Origin: Acidobacteriota bacterium
GTDB lineage: Bacteria; Acidobacteriota; Terriglobia; UBA7540
Assembly: GCA_902812465.1 (NCBI GenBank)
Contig: CADDZE010000033.1
Location: forward strand, 1 to 42,999
Reading direction: 5' to 3'
Length of the DNA: 42,999 bases
Position numbers and translations under genes: made by a program. Shown one piece after another: positions 8,663 through 17,287 of this stretch; the stretch's first letter is position 1, and each line of letters starts with the position of its first letter. The notes below the pieces were generated by a model. The model had not been told where the DNA came from, did no database searches, and saw only the letters and a list, made by a program, of their open reading frames with translations.

Positions 8663-9649
8663 ATGAACTCCTTCGAATATGCACGTCCTACCACGGAAAG
8701 GGAAGCCATTCAACTGCTGGCCCACAAGGGCGCCGAGGTACTGGCGGGAGGCACGGACCTACTCAGCCTGATGAAGGATGACCTTGCCTCGCCTGAGCGC
8801 CTAGTGAGCCTGAAGCGCGTCCGCACGCTGCGCGGCATCCAGTTCAGCACTGGCAAAGGGTTGCGCATTGGCGCCATGACCACACTGCAGGAGCTGGCCG
8901 ACCACCCTGACGTCCGGCAACACTATGCTGCCCTGAGCCAGGCGGCCATCGACGCTGGCGGCCCCCAGATTCGTGCCATGGGCACCCTTGGCGGGAACCT
9001 GCTGCAGCGGCCACGTTGCTGGTACTACCGGGCAGGCTATGGCCTGCTGGCGCAGAAGGACGGCAAATCTCTGGTTCCGGATGGCGACAACCGCTACCAC
9101 GCCATCCTTGGTAATGCGGGCCCCGCTTACTTTGTCAGCCCTTCCACGCTTGCCCCCCTTTTGATCGCTCTAGGTGCGAGCGTGAAGCTCCTGGGACCGA
9201 AGGGATCGCGCCAGATAGAGCTCGGAAAGCTTTACACCATACCCACCAGCGAAACCCAGCGCGAACATACCATCGAAGCCGGAGAGATTCTGACGGAAGT
9301 ACTAGTGCCCTATGACGCCCAGGTCCGCAGCGCCTCCTACGAGATACGGCAGCGCCAGGGCGAGGACTGGCCTCTGGCCCAGGCGGCGGTAGCACTGCGC
9401 GGAAACGGCAGCATCCGCAGTGCGCGCGTGGTGCTGGGGCACGTCGCCCCCATCCCCTGGCGTTCGGAGGAAGCGGAAGCCGAACTTTCGGGTAAGCCGG
9501 TGAGTGAAGAGGTTGCGGATGCCGCAGGAAGGGCCGCCGTCAGCAAAGCCACGCCGCTCAGCATGAATAAACACAAGGTGCAACTGGCACGGGTGGCCGT
9601 AAAACGCGCGATTCTGCGTGCCGCGGGGATGCAAGTGGAGGGGTTGTAA
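8663..9649 (+). CDS. FAD-binding medium subunit, xanthine-dehydrogenase family
   Basis: Carries the FAD that passes electrons from the 2Fe-2S subunit to the acceptor. The N-terminal FAD-binding part shows EVLAGGTDLL and the second glycine-rich strand (MGTLGGNLLQ), followed by the CO-dehydrogenase-flavoprotein C-terminal domain. The stretch RPRCWYYRAGYG resembles the YagS/PaoB type, in which several Cys bind a 4Fe-4S cluster, but only the first of those Cys remains here, so the cluster is probably absent. GGAGG at 8654-8658 supports the start; 329 residues is usual. It is the last gene of the three-subunit set. Confidence 0.9.
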   Translation: MNSFEYARPTTEREAIQLLAHKGAEVLAGGTDLLSLMKDDLASPERLVSLKRVRTLRGIQFSTGKGLRIGAMTTLQELADHPDVRQHYAALSQAAIDAGGPQIRAMGTLGGNLLQRPRCWYYRAGYGLLAQKDGKSLVPDGDNRYHAILGNAGPAYFVSPSTLAPLLIALGASVKLLGPKGSRQIELGKLYTIPTSETQREHTIEAGEILTEVLVPYDAQVRSASYEIRQRQGEDWPLAQAAVALRGNGSIRSARVVLGHVAPIPWRSEEAEAELSGKPVSEEVADAAGRAAVSKATPLSMNKHKVQLARVAVKRAILRAAGMQVEGL

Positions 9650-9669
9650 CGAAAGCAGCCAAGAAGGCA

Positions 9670-9694
9670 GCGGCCAGGGGACCGCGCAGTTTTT
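9670..9694 (+). terminator. Rho-independent terminator after the molybdenum hydroxylase genes
   Basis: GCGG pairs with CCGC across a short imperfect inner stem (C-G pair, AGGG loop) and is followed four bases later by TTTTT. It lies just after the FAD-subunit stop and before the next gene, where a terminator is expected. Confidence 0.45.
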
Positions 9695-9755
9695 AATGGG
9701 TAGGGGAAGCGGGTACCGTGTTAGCTTCTACCGACCCTAGGGGGGAGTCGTGGCG

Positions 9756-10256
9756 ATGGACCAGCAAACGGGATGGGCCAAGGTCGTCCTACTCGCAGGG
9801 TTGGGGATCGGACTGGCGCTACCCGCCCTGGGCGCATCCACCCCCAAGGGCAGTGAAAGTGTCCGAAAGGCCCAGCAGGCGCTGAAGGACAAAGGCTTCG
9901 ATCCTGGCGATATCGATGGTGTGATGGGACCGAAAACGCGCGCGGCCATTGGCGAGTTCCAAAAGTCCCAGGACATGAAGCAGACAGGATTGCTCGACCG
10001 GACCACCGCCGATAAGCTCGGAGTTGAACCGGAAACCGTCGGAGGCAAGTTCCGGGGCGTCGGCAGCGGCATGGCCTCCGGCGGCAAGGGTATGGCCCGC
10101 GAAATCAAGCACGGCAAGCCGGTGGCCGCGGGCAAGGAGTTCGGGAAAGGCGTGGGTCAAGCGGCCAAGAGCGCCGGGGGTGGCGTGAAGGCGGCTGTGA
10201 GCCCTAAGAGCACGCCGAAAGCAGAAGAGAAGAAGCCGGACCAGGAGCCGCTGTGA
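9756..10256 (+). CDS. Exported peptidoglycan-binding domain protein
   Basis: A signal peptide (hydrophobic residues about 9-25, ending ALGA) is followed by one peptidoglycan_binding_1 domain at about residues 35-90, with the family pattern DIDGVMGPKTRAAIGEFQ. The C-terminal half is low complexity, rich in Gly, Ala and Lys with repeated GK and KG steps, and resembles a basic wall- or DNA-contacting tail. The ATG at 9756 sits nine bases after GGGGGAG; a GTG at 9750 is possible but too close to it. The protein probably binds cell wall in the periplasm; no enzyme domain is visible. Confidence 0.8.
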   Translation: MDQQTGWAKVVLLAGLGIGLALPALGASTPKGSESVRKAQQALKDKGFDPGDIDGVMGPKTRAAIGEFQKSQDMKQTGLLDRTTADKLGVEPETVGGKFRGVGSGMASGGKGMAREIKHGKPVAAGKEFGKGVGQAAKSAGGGVKAAVSPKSTPKAEEKKPDQEPL

Positions 10257-10289
10257 CGGTCGAAGCACGCAAGCACGGTGGAGGATCCC

Positions 10290-10505
10290 ATGATCACGAA
10301 CCAGCAGTCACAAACTCAAAACGCGGTTTGCCGCTTCCTTCGCTGCAAGGAAATGTTTATCGACACAGGCGAGCCGTTCGACATTCGTAACACGGGCAGC
10401 GGACTCTACTGGTGCGCGCACACCCAAACGGTTATAGGTCCGGACGGCCAGGTCGCCGAGCCGGACAACTGCGTGGCCGGCCGCAGCTGCCACCAGGGCT
10501 GCTGA
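10290..10505 (+). CDS. Small Cys-rich protein of unknown function
   Basis: A 71-residue protein with six Cys: an early C-x4-C pair (VCRFLRC), one Cys after GSGLYW, and three near the end (NCVAGRSCHQGC). The spacing suggests a small metal site, but I do not recognise the family. There is no signal peptide. The ATG at 10290 has GGAGG at ideal spacing, so I chose it over the GTG at 10278. It follows the peptidoglycan-binding gene by 33 nt and may share its transcript. Confidence 0.7.
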   Translation: MITNQQSQTQNAVCRFLRCKEMFIDTGEPFDIRNTGSGLYWCAHTQTVIGPDGQVAEPDNCVAGRSCHQGC

Positions 10506-10613
10506 GCGCCGAGGCGGGTGGATGCGGCTTCAACCTGCTTAGATGAGGGTTGCCGCACCTCGGACTTGGGAGTAGCATCAAATTAGATGAGTTTCAGAAA
10601 GGAGTGTGGTGCC

Positions 10614-11279
10614 ATGAGAAGGATTCTTGCCGCATGCTCGGTGGCGCTGCTGGCAAGCGCGCTGGCCGCTATTTCGGCGTCGGCCGCGGTGCGAGGAAAC
10701 TATCTCGAGGTCCGCAGCGCCGACGTCTATACTGGTCCGTGCTTCGCCAATTCCGAAACCAACCTCGAGGGCAAACAGGCCATTCTGGCTTGGATGATCC
10801 GGGAAGGGAGCTGGCAAGGCGTGAAGCTGGACGGATTGTCCGTAGTGGCTGTTGTCCGGGCGAATGCCACGCTGGGCGATTTGTTTCACAACCCCTATCC
10901 CGCGAAGGCGGTCCTGATTGTGGACGCGAAGGCTGACCCTGCTCAACGCCAGGCGCTGAGGTCTTTCGCGGCCTCGGCAGGAGGCCAGCTGCTGGCGCAT
11001 GTGGTGCGCGTGGAAACCGCTCCCATCGAGGTCGAATTCGCCGGTGAACACGGCGCCGTCGCCCTCACGGCGGGGCGGCTCGCTCGGGTTCGGACGCGCA
11101 GCCTCTGCGCTGCGGACCACCTCTGCGGGAATGAAGAAGTCTATTATCCCCCTCTCACCCGCGTCAGCCATGCCATGCCCGCCTACACCCTGGAGGACGC
11201 ATTTAGCGGCCAGGGCCTGGGCGTGGTCTGGGATCAGGTGGATAAGCGCAGTGCCTTTGTCGGCAGCTTTACTCTGTAG
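10614..11279 (+). CDS. Exported DUF1326-like protein
   Basis: Signal peptide at residues 1-23 (basic MRR, hydrophobic core, ASA). The mature part begins GNYLEVRSADVYTGPC and contains GVKLDGLSVVAVV, which resembles DUF1326 proteins, a family without an established activity. Conserved-looking Cys occur in YTGPC and in SLCAADHLCGNEE, and could bind metal or form a disulfide. The 221-residue product begins at the ATG with AAAGGAG upstream; another ATG at 10587 is in frame but would bury the signal. Family assignment is from memory of motifs, with moderate certainty. Confidence 0.72.
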   Translation: MRRILAACSVALLASALAAISASAAVRGNYLEVRSADVYTGPCFANSETNLEGKQAILAWMIREGSWQGVKLDGLSVVAVVRANATLGDLFHNPYPAKAVLIVDAKADPAQRQALRSFAASAGGQLLAHVVRVETAPIEVEFAGEHGAVALTAGRLARVRTRSLCAADHLCGNEEVYYPPLTRVSHAMPAYTLEDAFSGQGLGVVWDQVDKRSAFVGSFTL

Positions 11280-11489
11280 CGGAAGTGAACCCTGTCTCCG
11301 TCTGCCATCCTCAGAGGGTGGGGAAGTAGCACCGCATCCACGTTGGTGGAGGGACAGGTTGTTACCTGTTTCGAACGAGCCCGGTCGGACTGTTATCCCG
11401 GTTTGAAGCCCGCCGGGGAAGGAGGGGAGCCGCACGCGCTCCCCGTTTGTGTTTATGGGAATCGAAGCAGTCGCGAGGAGGATGTAGTG

Positions 11490-12161
11490 ATGAAACGCCG
11501 GACGTGGCTCGCGATCTCGCCTTCCCTTCTCCTGCTCTGCGCCGTGTTGGCGTGGCCGCAGGGCACCTACAAGGCCGAGACCGTGGGCAGCCCGCCGCCG
11601 GACCTGCCCTCCCAGCTCGCCGGTCTTTTAGGCTCGCCAGGGGTGCGCGTAACCAATGCTTCCGGCGGCGCCTTTGTCGAGGTGTGGCCAGCGAAGAACG
11701 TGCCGGCCAGTTCGGGTGGGACAGGAGGCGCCGATGCTATCTATCCCAGCCTCAGTGTGGGTACGCTCGTCGGCGTGCTGCACTTTGTCCAGCCGGGCTC
11801 GGATTTTCGTGGCCAGGCAATTAAGCCCGGCTACTACACCATGCGCTACGCCCACCTTCCGCAGGACGGCAACCATATGGGTGTCAATCCCTATCCCGAC
11901 TTCGTTCTGCTCAGCCCGGCATCGGCCGACACTCAGGCGGGCCAGATACTCAAGCTGGAAGACCTAATCCAGCTGAGCCGCCAAGCGTCCGGCACGGCGC
12001 ATCCGGCGGTAATGAGTCTGGTTCCAGTTAAGGCAGGAGGCTCGCTCCCCTCCGTGGTGCAGGATGACCAGGGGCGCCAGATTCTCCAAATGAAGTGGTC
12101 GCTGCAAGGACAGGAGACGCCAGTGGCCCTCGTTGTGGTGGGGCAGGCGTCGTCGCAGTGA
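11490..12161 (+). CDS. Exported hypothetical protein
   Basis: A 223-residue protein with a clear signal peptide (MKRR, then a Leu-rich core ending AWPQG). GAGGAGGA at 11475-11482 fixes the start and rules out the longer in-frame reading to 11343. The mature part contains GYYTMRYAHLPQDGNHMGVN and DFVLLSPASAD; it lacks Cys after the signal and has no catalytic motif I can name. It sits in a run of exported small proteins and probably acts in the periplasm or outside. No function is proposed. Confidence 0.75.
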   Translation: MKRRTWLAISPSLLLLCAVLAWPQGTYKAETVGSPPPDLPSQLAGLLGSPGVRVTNASGGAFVEVWPAKNVPASSGGTGGADAIYPSLSVGTLVGVLHFVQPGSDFRGQAIKPGYYTMRYAHLPQDGNHMGVNPYPDFVLLSPASADTQAGQILKLEDLIQLSRQASGTAHPAVMSLVPVKAGGSLPSVVQDDQGRQILQMKWSLQGQETPVALVVVGQASSQ

Positions 12162-12293
12162 CCGGGTTGGCAGCGTGCAATGACGCTCAGGGAGTCGGAA
12201 TTGTGGTTCGTTCGAGCCCCACGTCGAAAGGCTGTGTTCAGCGGACGGCCAATACAACGCCAGATCCAGGCGATCCTTAAAAGGCGTCGACCG

Positions 12294-12749
12294 ATGGGAA
12301 AGATCAGCATGGCGAGTATTGCGGCATCCATAGTAATGGGTGCGGGTTGGGTGCTTCCTGGCCAAGCACGGGCGCAAGCCGGTAGTTCGAAGCCGCTCAG
12401 GGCCATCGAGGGCAAACTGCTGGAGGGTGCTCACGGGCCGCAATTGCAGACCGGCTCAAAATTCTATTCACTCACTTCCGATTCTCCCTCCCTTCTTCAC
12501 ACGCTTAGCGATCCGCGCTTGCGGCTCCGCGACGTGAAACTGGAAGGCAGGGAGAAACCTGACGGCCAGTTTGAAGTCGCGCATCTATTCACCGTCAAGA
12601 ACGGAAAGCTGTACAAGGTTCGCTACTACTGCAACGTCTGCAACATTGTCGCGCAGGAGCCAGGGCCGTGCGTCTGTTGTCAGCGTCCTACCGAACTAGA
12701 GGAAATCCCCCTGAAAGAAGTGACGCCGGACACAATCGTGGTTCCATAG
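12294..12749 (+). CDS. Exported CxxC protein of unknown function
   Basis: 151 residues starting at an ATG followed by a signal peptide that ends QARAQA. A longer in-frame reading from 12180 adds 38 basic residues ahead of the signal and is less likely. The C-terminal third has YYCNVCNIV and then GPCVCCQRP: a CxxC followed by CxCC, spaced like a zinc ribbon or metal-binding knuckle. Such a site in an exported protein may hold a metal or act in redox. The ribosome site is weak (AAAAGGCG). Last gene of the secreted run, convergent with the next gene. Confidence 0.66.
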   Translation: MGKISMASIAASIVMGAGWVLPGQARAQAGSSKPLRAIEGKLLEGAHGPQLQTGSKFYSLTSDSPSLLHTLSDPRLRLRDVKLEGREKPDGQFEVAHLFTVKNGKLYKVRYYCNVCNIVAQEPGPCVCCQRPTELEEIPLKEVTPDTIVVP

Positions 12750-12854
12750 GCTGGGGCTGTTGCAGGTTAAGGCTGCCTCCTTCCATCCACCCCTCGCCGG
12801 CCCATCGAAAGCCTTCGACGTTCTGATTCTTCCCCCGCCGGTGGCCGCACCCAC

Positions 12855-13484
12855 CTAGGCGGGCTGCCATTCCAGCTTTACCCTGATGAGGCCGTTGTTG
12901 GCTGGTATCGTAAAGACCTTTGAGGTGTTAGAACCGGGTGGAAAGTAGGAGAGCTCTCGGTTTGTGGCGTTAATCAAACCCGAGGCCACCGGAGCTGTGA
13001 ACTCGTCCGTGACTTTGATCGCCAGCGGCTTCGTTTGCCCAAGCGACAGGATTTCAGGCCCGCTCTGCTTGACTGAGTCCACGATTTCGCCCAGCGCACC
13101 AGCCAATACGATCCCTAACACGCCCACCCCGCCCAAGACCGACTCGAGCACGCTTACCCCAACTCCGAAGAGCTTCTTCAGAATTTCCTCCGCCTTGCTT
13201 GGAGTGCTGTGATAGAGCACTTTGACTTGCAACTCTGTCTCACCCTCGATGGCCTCTTTGAAGAGGAGTCGATCCCAAATGTTGCCGGCAGCGGAAGGGG
13301 TGAACTCGCGCTGGCTCTGGAGGCTGAGCAGTTTAGTAGAGACAACGCTTGGCGCTCCTGAACGGGGATATCGAAGCGTGGCCACAACGAGGTTGTGCGG
13401 CTGACCGTCTTCCCACCCCGGCGGCACACCATTCGAGTTAAGCATGATACCGTCCAAGTAAACGCGAAGGATTTTTTGCTCCAT
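12855..13484 (-). CDS. Hypothetical protein with a glycine-rich hydrophobic segment
   Basis: A 209-residue protein with AAAAAGGAGC upstream of its ATG, so it is very likely translated. No signal peptide is seen. Two beta-rich halves flank a hydrophobic Gly/Val/Leu stretch at about residues 106-132 (containing GVGVLGIVLAGALGEIV) that could be a membrane helix or glycine-zipper. I do not recognise the family. It is divergent from the flagellar cluster and convergent with the CxxC protein gene; a TCGAA/TTCGA hairpin in that gap (12805-12818) may help end both transcripts. Confidence 0.7.
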   Translation of the reverse strand: MEQKILRVYLDGIMLNSNGVPPGWEDGQPHNLVVATLRYPRSGAPSVVSTKLLSLQSQREFTPSAAGNIWDRLLFKEAIEGETELQVKVLYHSTPSKAEEILKKLFGVGVSVLESVLGGVGVLGIVLAGALGEIVDSVKQSGPEILSLGQTKPLAIKVTDEFTAPVASGLINATNRELSYFPPGSNTSKVFTIPANNGLIRVKLEWQPA

Positions 13485-13881
13485 GTTTAACGCTCCTTTT
13501 TGCCATGCATGGGCTCATCGCTCCGTTCGTGTCCCTTGGGATCACCTGCGTGATCCACAGGCGCGGCGAATGAAGGAAGGCTTCATAGGCATGGGTGCTC
13601 TGCATTACGCGCCAAGGGAACTCATGCCGCTGCCCATCCGGCTCATCGCGCAAGTGAGGTACGCGCGGCATGGTGTTCCAAAGTGTGGTCAGCAAGGCGA
13701 AGCGCAAGCGGGTGAGAGGTTGCCCGCCCACCCGGCAAGAGTTGCCCAGGTCTGCCCCGCCAGCCGTCTCGATTGCCTGACGGAACGCGGCCCGACGGCG
13801 TTAGCCAGGTGGCCGCACTGGGGTTAGCCGAGGCCCCGCTCAGCCAGTCCTTTGGACCCCAGGTTGCAGTCCCTGGGGTCG
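13485..13881. other. Intergenic region before the flagellar cluster
   Basis: About 400 nt between the divergent hypothetical gene and the assumed fliK start. It must hold promoters in both directions, but I found no convincing sigma-28, sigma-54 or sigma-70 pair. A 114-codon open frame at 13483-13827 has no ribosome site, starts inside the neighbouring gene's start region and reads like a GC-driven shadow. Confidence 0.5.
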
Positions 13882-15510
13882 ATGCACCAGCTCCACGGAG
13901 TCGAGCATCATCACGCCGGGAAGGCCGGCGGCCGCTCAGCTCAGCATATCCGAAGTACCGGTGCAGAGGCGACCAGCTTTGCAGTCTTGCTGGCGAAGGA
14001 TCAGGCTGATGAATCGGTCCACTCTCCCCTCAAGCCGCATGACCTTGGTGGATCAAAGTTGACCCGTCCCCCTGGTGCTCGGGATGCCGGCCTGTCTGGT
14101 CTGCTTCAGCATTTGCTCTCCGTGCTCGGGACAGCGGTGGAGCGGGGCGCGTCATCGCCGCAGGGCTGTCAAGCCGCGGCGGGTGCCTCTATAGCAGCAG
14201 ACTCCTCACTCTCCGGCCCAGGATTCCCTGGCGGCGCGCCCAGTCCGCCAGACACTGCGGTTTCGGTTTCGCTCCAAGAGCAAGCGAGAAGTCTTCCTGC
14301 GCAGGTTCGGTTGAACCTCCAGGACGGCAACGGTTGCAACCAGGGAGGAAATTCTGTCGGCGAAAACTCAAGTCTGGTTTTGCAAGCTTCCCCAGACCCC
14401 CAACAAACAGAGATGGACCAAGCAGGCCAGCTGGCGGCGATACCAGCCGCATTCATAAGGCTTGCCATACCTTCTGACGTATACACCGAGGTGCCTACAC
14501 GTCCAGAATCAGTGAAGCCTGGCCTTTCGCCGGCGGGGGTTCGCGGGACTGACGAGACCCATCGGGACACCGCAGGCCCCGCGGCGGTCCGGGCCGATCT
14601 CAAATCGGACAAGCCTGTGGAAGCCCAGACCATACTGCTTGCCGAAGAGACTGGCATTATCGAGCCTGCGCCTCATCAAGTTCAATCCGCCAACCTTGAG
14701 GCTCTCCCGGTCAGGTCCCAAGTGACACCTGGCCGCTCAGATGGGCGTCGCACTCTGCCATGGGTGCAGGTGAATCCGCCGGCTGACGATCAGGCAGCAC
14801 CCAGGAGTCAGACCGCAGTGGTTGGCGCAACGCCGTCCGCGAACACAAACGCTGGGAGTGATAGCACATCGCGACTGCCGCGAGCCAAGTCCGACGACGC
14901 TGCCACGCTGCCGCGAACTCCCCAGGAAAGTTTTTCAGCAAAGCTCCAGGGCGGAGTGCCCTCTCAGGGCGGTGCGGCGGAGTTAGACGGTCCACCCCTT
15001 CCGGCGATGGAGTCCAGCCGTGCGGCAAACTCCCTTCCGCTCACATCTCAGGCTCCGGAAAAGGGTCTGGCGCAGTGGGAGGCAGTGGCCTTTGGGGTAG
15101 CCGCCAGCGCTACCCACCAGCAAGTGGCGGCTGAGCTGCGAGTGGCGCTACACACGGAAGTGCTAGGTGCGGTTCAACTTCGCGCGGTTTTAAACGGTGA
15201 ACGGCTGGGGGCAGCCATCAACGTCGAGAGTACAGAGGGGCACCGCTTGCTTGCCACGGGACTTCCGGCACTACACCAAGCATTGGCGGATCATAGCGTG
15301 CGCGCTGCCGAAATCTCGATTACCAGTGGTGCAGAAGGCCAGAGTGCAAGCTCCGAGGGTCGCTCTGGCTCCGGCTCAGGTTACACCCCGGGACGCGATC
15401 TTCATCCAGCTTGGTGCCAGGCCGAAGCTGAGCGCAGCAACGAACTAGTCAAACTACCATCATGGGCACCAGACGACTTGTTTACCGGAAGGTTGAGCGT
15501 ACGGGCCTAG
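13882..15510 (+). CDS. fliK: Flagellar hook-length control protein FliK
   Basis: Secreted molecular ruler that sets hook length and switches export specificity through FlhB. The long N-terminal part is low-complexity, rich in Ser, Pro, Ala, Gln and Gly, as in FliK. The C-terminal domain is recognisable at about residues 410-490, with the pattern ELRVALHTEVLGAVQLRAVL, then LGAAINVES and a helix ending LPALHQAL. Position just before flgD and flgE supports the call. The start is uncertain: a TTG at 13852 is also in frame, and the chosen ATG has only a weak CTGGGG site. Confidence 0.82.
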   Translation: MHQLHGVEHHHAGKAGGRSAQHIRSTGAEATSFAVLLAKDQADESVHSPLKPHDLGGSKLTRPPGARDAGLSGLLQHLLSVLGTAVERGASSPQGCQAAAGASIAADSSLSGPGFPGGAPSPPDTAVSVSLQEQARSLPAQVRLNLQDGNGCNQGGNSVGENSSLVLQASPDPQQTEMDQAGQLAAIPAAFIRLAIPSDVYTEVPTRPESVKPGLSPAGVRGTDETHRDTAGPAAVRADLKSDKPVEAQTILLAEETGIIEPAPHQVQSANLEALPVRSQVTPGRSDGRRTLPWVQVNPPADDQAAPRSQTAVVGATPSANTNAGSDSTSRLPRAKSDDAATLPRTPQESFSAKLQGGVPSQGGAAELDGPPLPAMESSRAANSLPLTSQAPEKGLAQWEAVAFGVAASATHQQVAAELRVALHTEVLGAVQLRAVLNGERLGAAINVESTEGHRLLATGLPALHQALADHSVRAAEISITSGAEGQSASSEGRSGSGSGYTPGRDLHPAWCQAEAERSNELVKLPSWAPDDLFTGRLSVRA

Positions 15511-15532
15511 TGGTTGCGGGAGGATTGAAATC

Positions 15533-15988
15533 ATGCAAGTCCAAAGCTTGGCAGCCTTGATGAATCCTGCAGTGAGTCGCGCCTTGCCGGCGGGAAAGCG
15601 CCTGTCCGCAGCCTCAAGCCCGACGTCCGCCAGCGGCTCGGGCTCCGCGGCGGCTGCTGAAGCCAGTGCAGATTCCACCGGTATCAGCGGGGACTCGTTC
15701 ATAACCCTGCTGATCGCTCAGCTTCAAGGCCAGGATCCACTTAACCCGATGGATCCGACCCAGTTCGTGAATCAGCTGGTGCAGTTCAATGTCCTGGAAC
15801 AGCTTATCCAAATCCGCCAGATATTGCAGAACAAAAACGGCGGCTCAGGATCAAACAGCGGCAGCGGGGACTCCGGTTCAGGCGCCCAGTCGAACCGGGG
15901 AGGCGGGCTGTCCGTGGGCAGCGCTTCGGAGGTTTATGCCGCACCAAGCGCCGTGAGCCGGCAGGCGACAAGGGTGGGGAGACCATAA
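15533..15988 (+). CDS. flgD: Flagellar hook-capping scaffold FlgD, short form
   Basis: Caps the growing hook so FlgE can assemble. The conserved FlgD N-terminal domain is clear: FITLLIAQLQGQDPLNPMDP then FVNQLVQFNVLEQL. At 151 residues the protein lacks the C-terminal Ig-like/Tudor-like domains of enteric FlgD and ends in a Gly/Ser-rich tail. GGGAGGA lies eight bases before the ATG. The gene falls between fliK and flgE, the standard hook context. Confidence 0.92.
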   Translation: MQVQSLAALMNPAVSRALPAGKRLSAASSPTSASGSGSAAAAEASADSTGISGDSFITLLIAQLQGQDPLNPMDPTQFVNQLVQFNVLEQLIQIRQILQNKNGGSGSNSGSGDSGSGAQSNRGGGLSVGSASEVYAAPSAVSRQATRVGRP

Positions 15989-16045
15989 GCGCCAGGGTTG
16001 CGTGAGCGTGAGATCGACCGCAAGTTCACCACGTAGGAGGAAGTT

Positions 16046-17287
16046 ATGCCAAGTTTCTCAGTTTCTTTGTCCGGCTTGCTGGCAAATCAGGAAGCCCTGG
16101 CGGTGATTGCCAACAACCTATCAAACCTGAACACGACAGGGTACAAGGACGTGCGGGCCGAGTTCTCAGACCTCATCTCACAGCAACTGGGTACCGCCGG
16201 CGATGGCGACCCCATTCAAGTGGGCCTGGGTACGCAGATTGGGTCTACCAGCACCCAATTCACTCAAGGAAACATCGAAAGCACGGGTGTTTCTACCGAC
16301 CTGGCGATCCAGGGCGACGGATTCCTCCAGACGCAAAAGGGCGGTCTAACGCTGTTCACTCGCGACGGCAATCTGACTCTTGACCCTCAGGGGTTCTTAG
16401 TTACTCAGGACGGCGCGCAAGTGATGGGCTATCCGGCGGTGAACGGGGTCGTCGGCAGTAGCGGAGCTCTCGCTCCCATCAGGATTCAACTGGGGTCTCC
16501 CAATCCCCCTCGATCCACGGGCAACGTACAAGTGAATATGAACCTGGATGCGAGCGCCGCTATCGGCTCCACGTTCAGCACTTCCATGGGGCTATTCGAC
16601 TCGCTGGGTGTTACGCACATCATCAGTCTGAACTTTACGAAGACGGCCGCGAACAATTGGAGCTATCAGATCACTGTTCCGCCCGCCGACGTGGGCCAAA
16701 GTGGTCCACCGGTCGTAATCAGCAGTGGCACGCTGACGTTCAATGGAGCCGGCCAGCTGACGTCACCGCCGGACAACGTAACGGGCATAACCATTTCCAA
16801 CCTCGCCGACGGGGCCAACAACCTGATCTTCAATTGGAACCTCTATGATTCCAGCAACACCCCGGTAGTGACCCAAGTAGCGGGGACCTCCGCGGCGTCG
16901 CAAACGTTCCAAAACGGCTTTGCCGGCGGATCCCTGCAAAGCTTCACCATTTCATCGGATGGCACGATTCTCGGGGCATTCAGCAACGGGCAATCAGCGC
17001 CCATCGGCCGGATTGCGCTGGCAACATTCCCCAACTCTCAGGGCTTGCTCAGCACTGGCCAAAATAGCTTCATGACCACCCTCGCCTCCGGCCTTCCCAC
17101 CGTGGGGGTACCCGGGACGGGCGGGCGCGGAACGATTGTGGAAGGAGGGCTCGAAAGTTCCAACGTAGATATCGCCACCGAGTTCGCGCAGCTGATTCTA
17201 GCTCAACGCGGCTACGAGGCCAACGCACGGGCCTTCACGACTACCGACCAGATTGTGAATGATTCACTCAACTTGAAAGCGACCTAA
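16046..17287 (+). CDS. flgE: Flagellar hook protein FlgE
   Basis: Structural subunit of the hook, exported through the flagellar type III gate. The N-terminus has the rod/hook signature (GLLANQEALAVIANNLSNLN followed by TGYK) and the C-terminus matches the flagellar basal-body C-terminal domain (SNVDIATEFAQLILAQRGYEANAR, ending LNLKAT). The 413 residues are usual for FlgE. A strong GGAGGAAG ribosome site precedes the ATG. A gap of about 600 nt follows before fliL. Confidence 0.96.
   Translation: MPSFSVSLSGLLANQEALAVIANNLSNLNTTGYKDVRAEFSDLISQQLGTAGDGDPIQVGLGTQIGSTSTQFTQGNIESTGVSTDLAIQGDGFLQTQKGGLTLFTRDGNLTLDPQGFLVTQDGAQVMGYPAVNGVVGSSGALAPIRIQLGSPNPPRSTGNVQVNMNLDASAAIGSTFSTSMGLFDSLGVTHIISLNFTKTAANNWSYQITVPPADVGQSGPPVVISSGTLTFNGAGQLTSPPDNVTGITISNLADGANNLIFNWNLYDSSNTPVVTQVAGTSAASQTFQNGFAGGSLQSFTISSDGTILGAFSNGQSAPIGRIALATFPNSQGLLSTGQNSFMTTLASGLPTVGVPGTGGRGTIVEGGLESSNVDIATEFAQLILAQRGYEANARAFTTTDQIVNDSLNLKAT

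Noticed and set aside
13483-13827. 114-codon open frame before fliK
   Set aside because: Starts within the start codon region of the opposite-strand gene, no ribosome site, no recognisable product.
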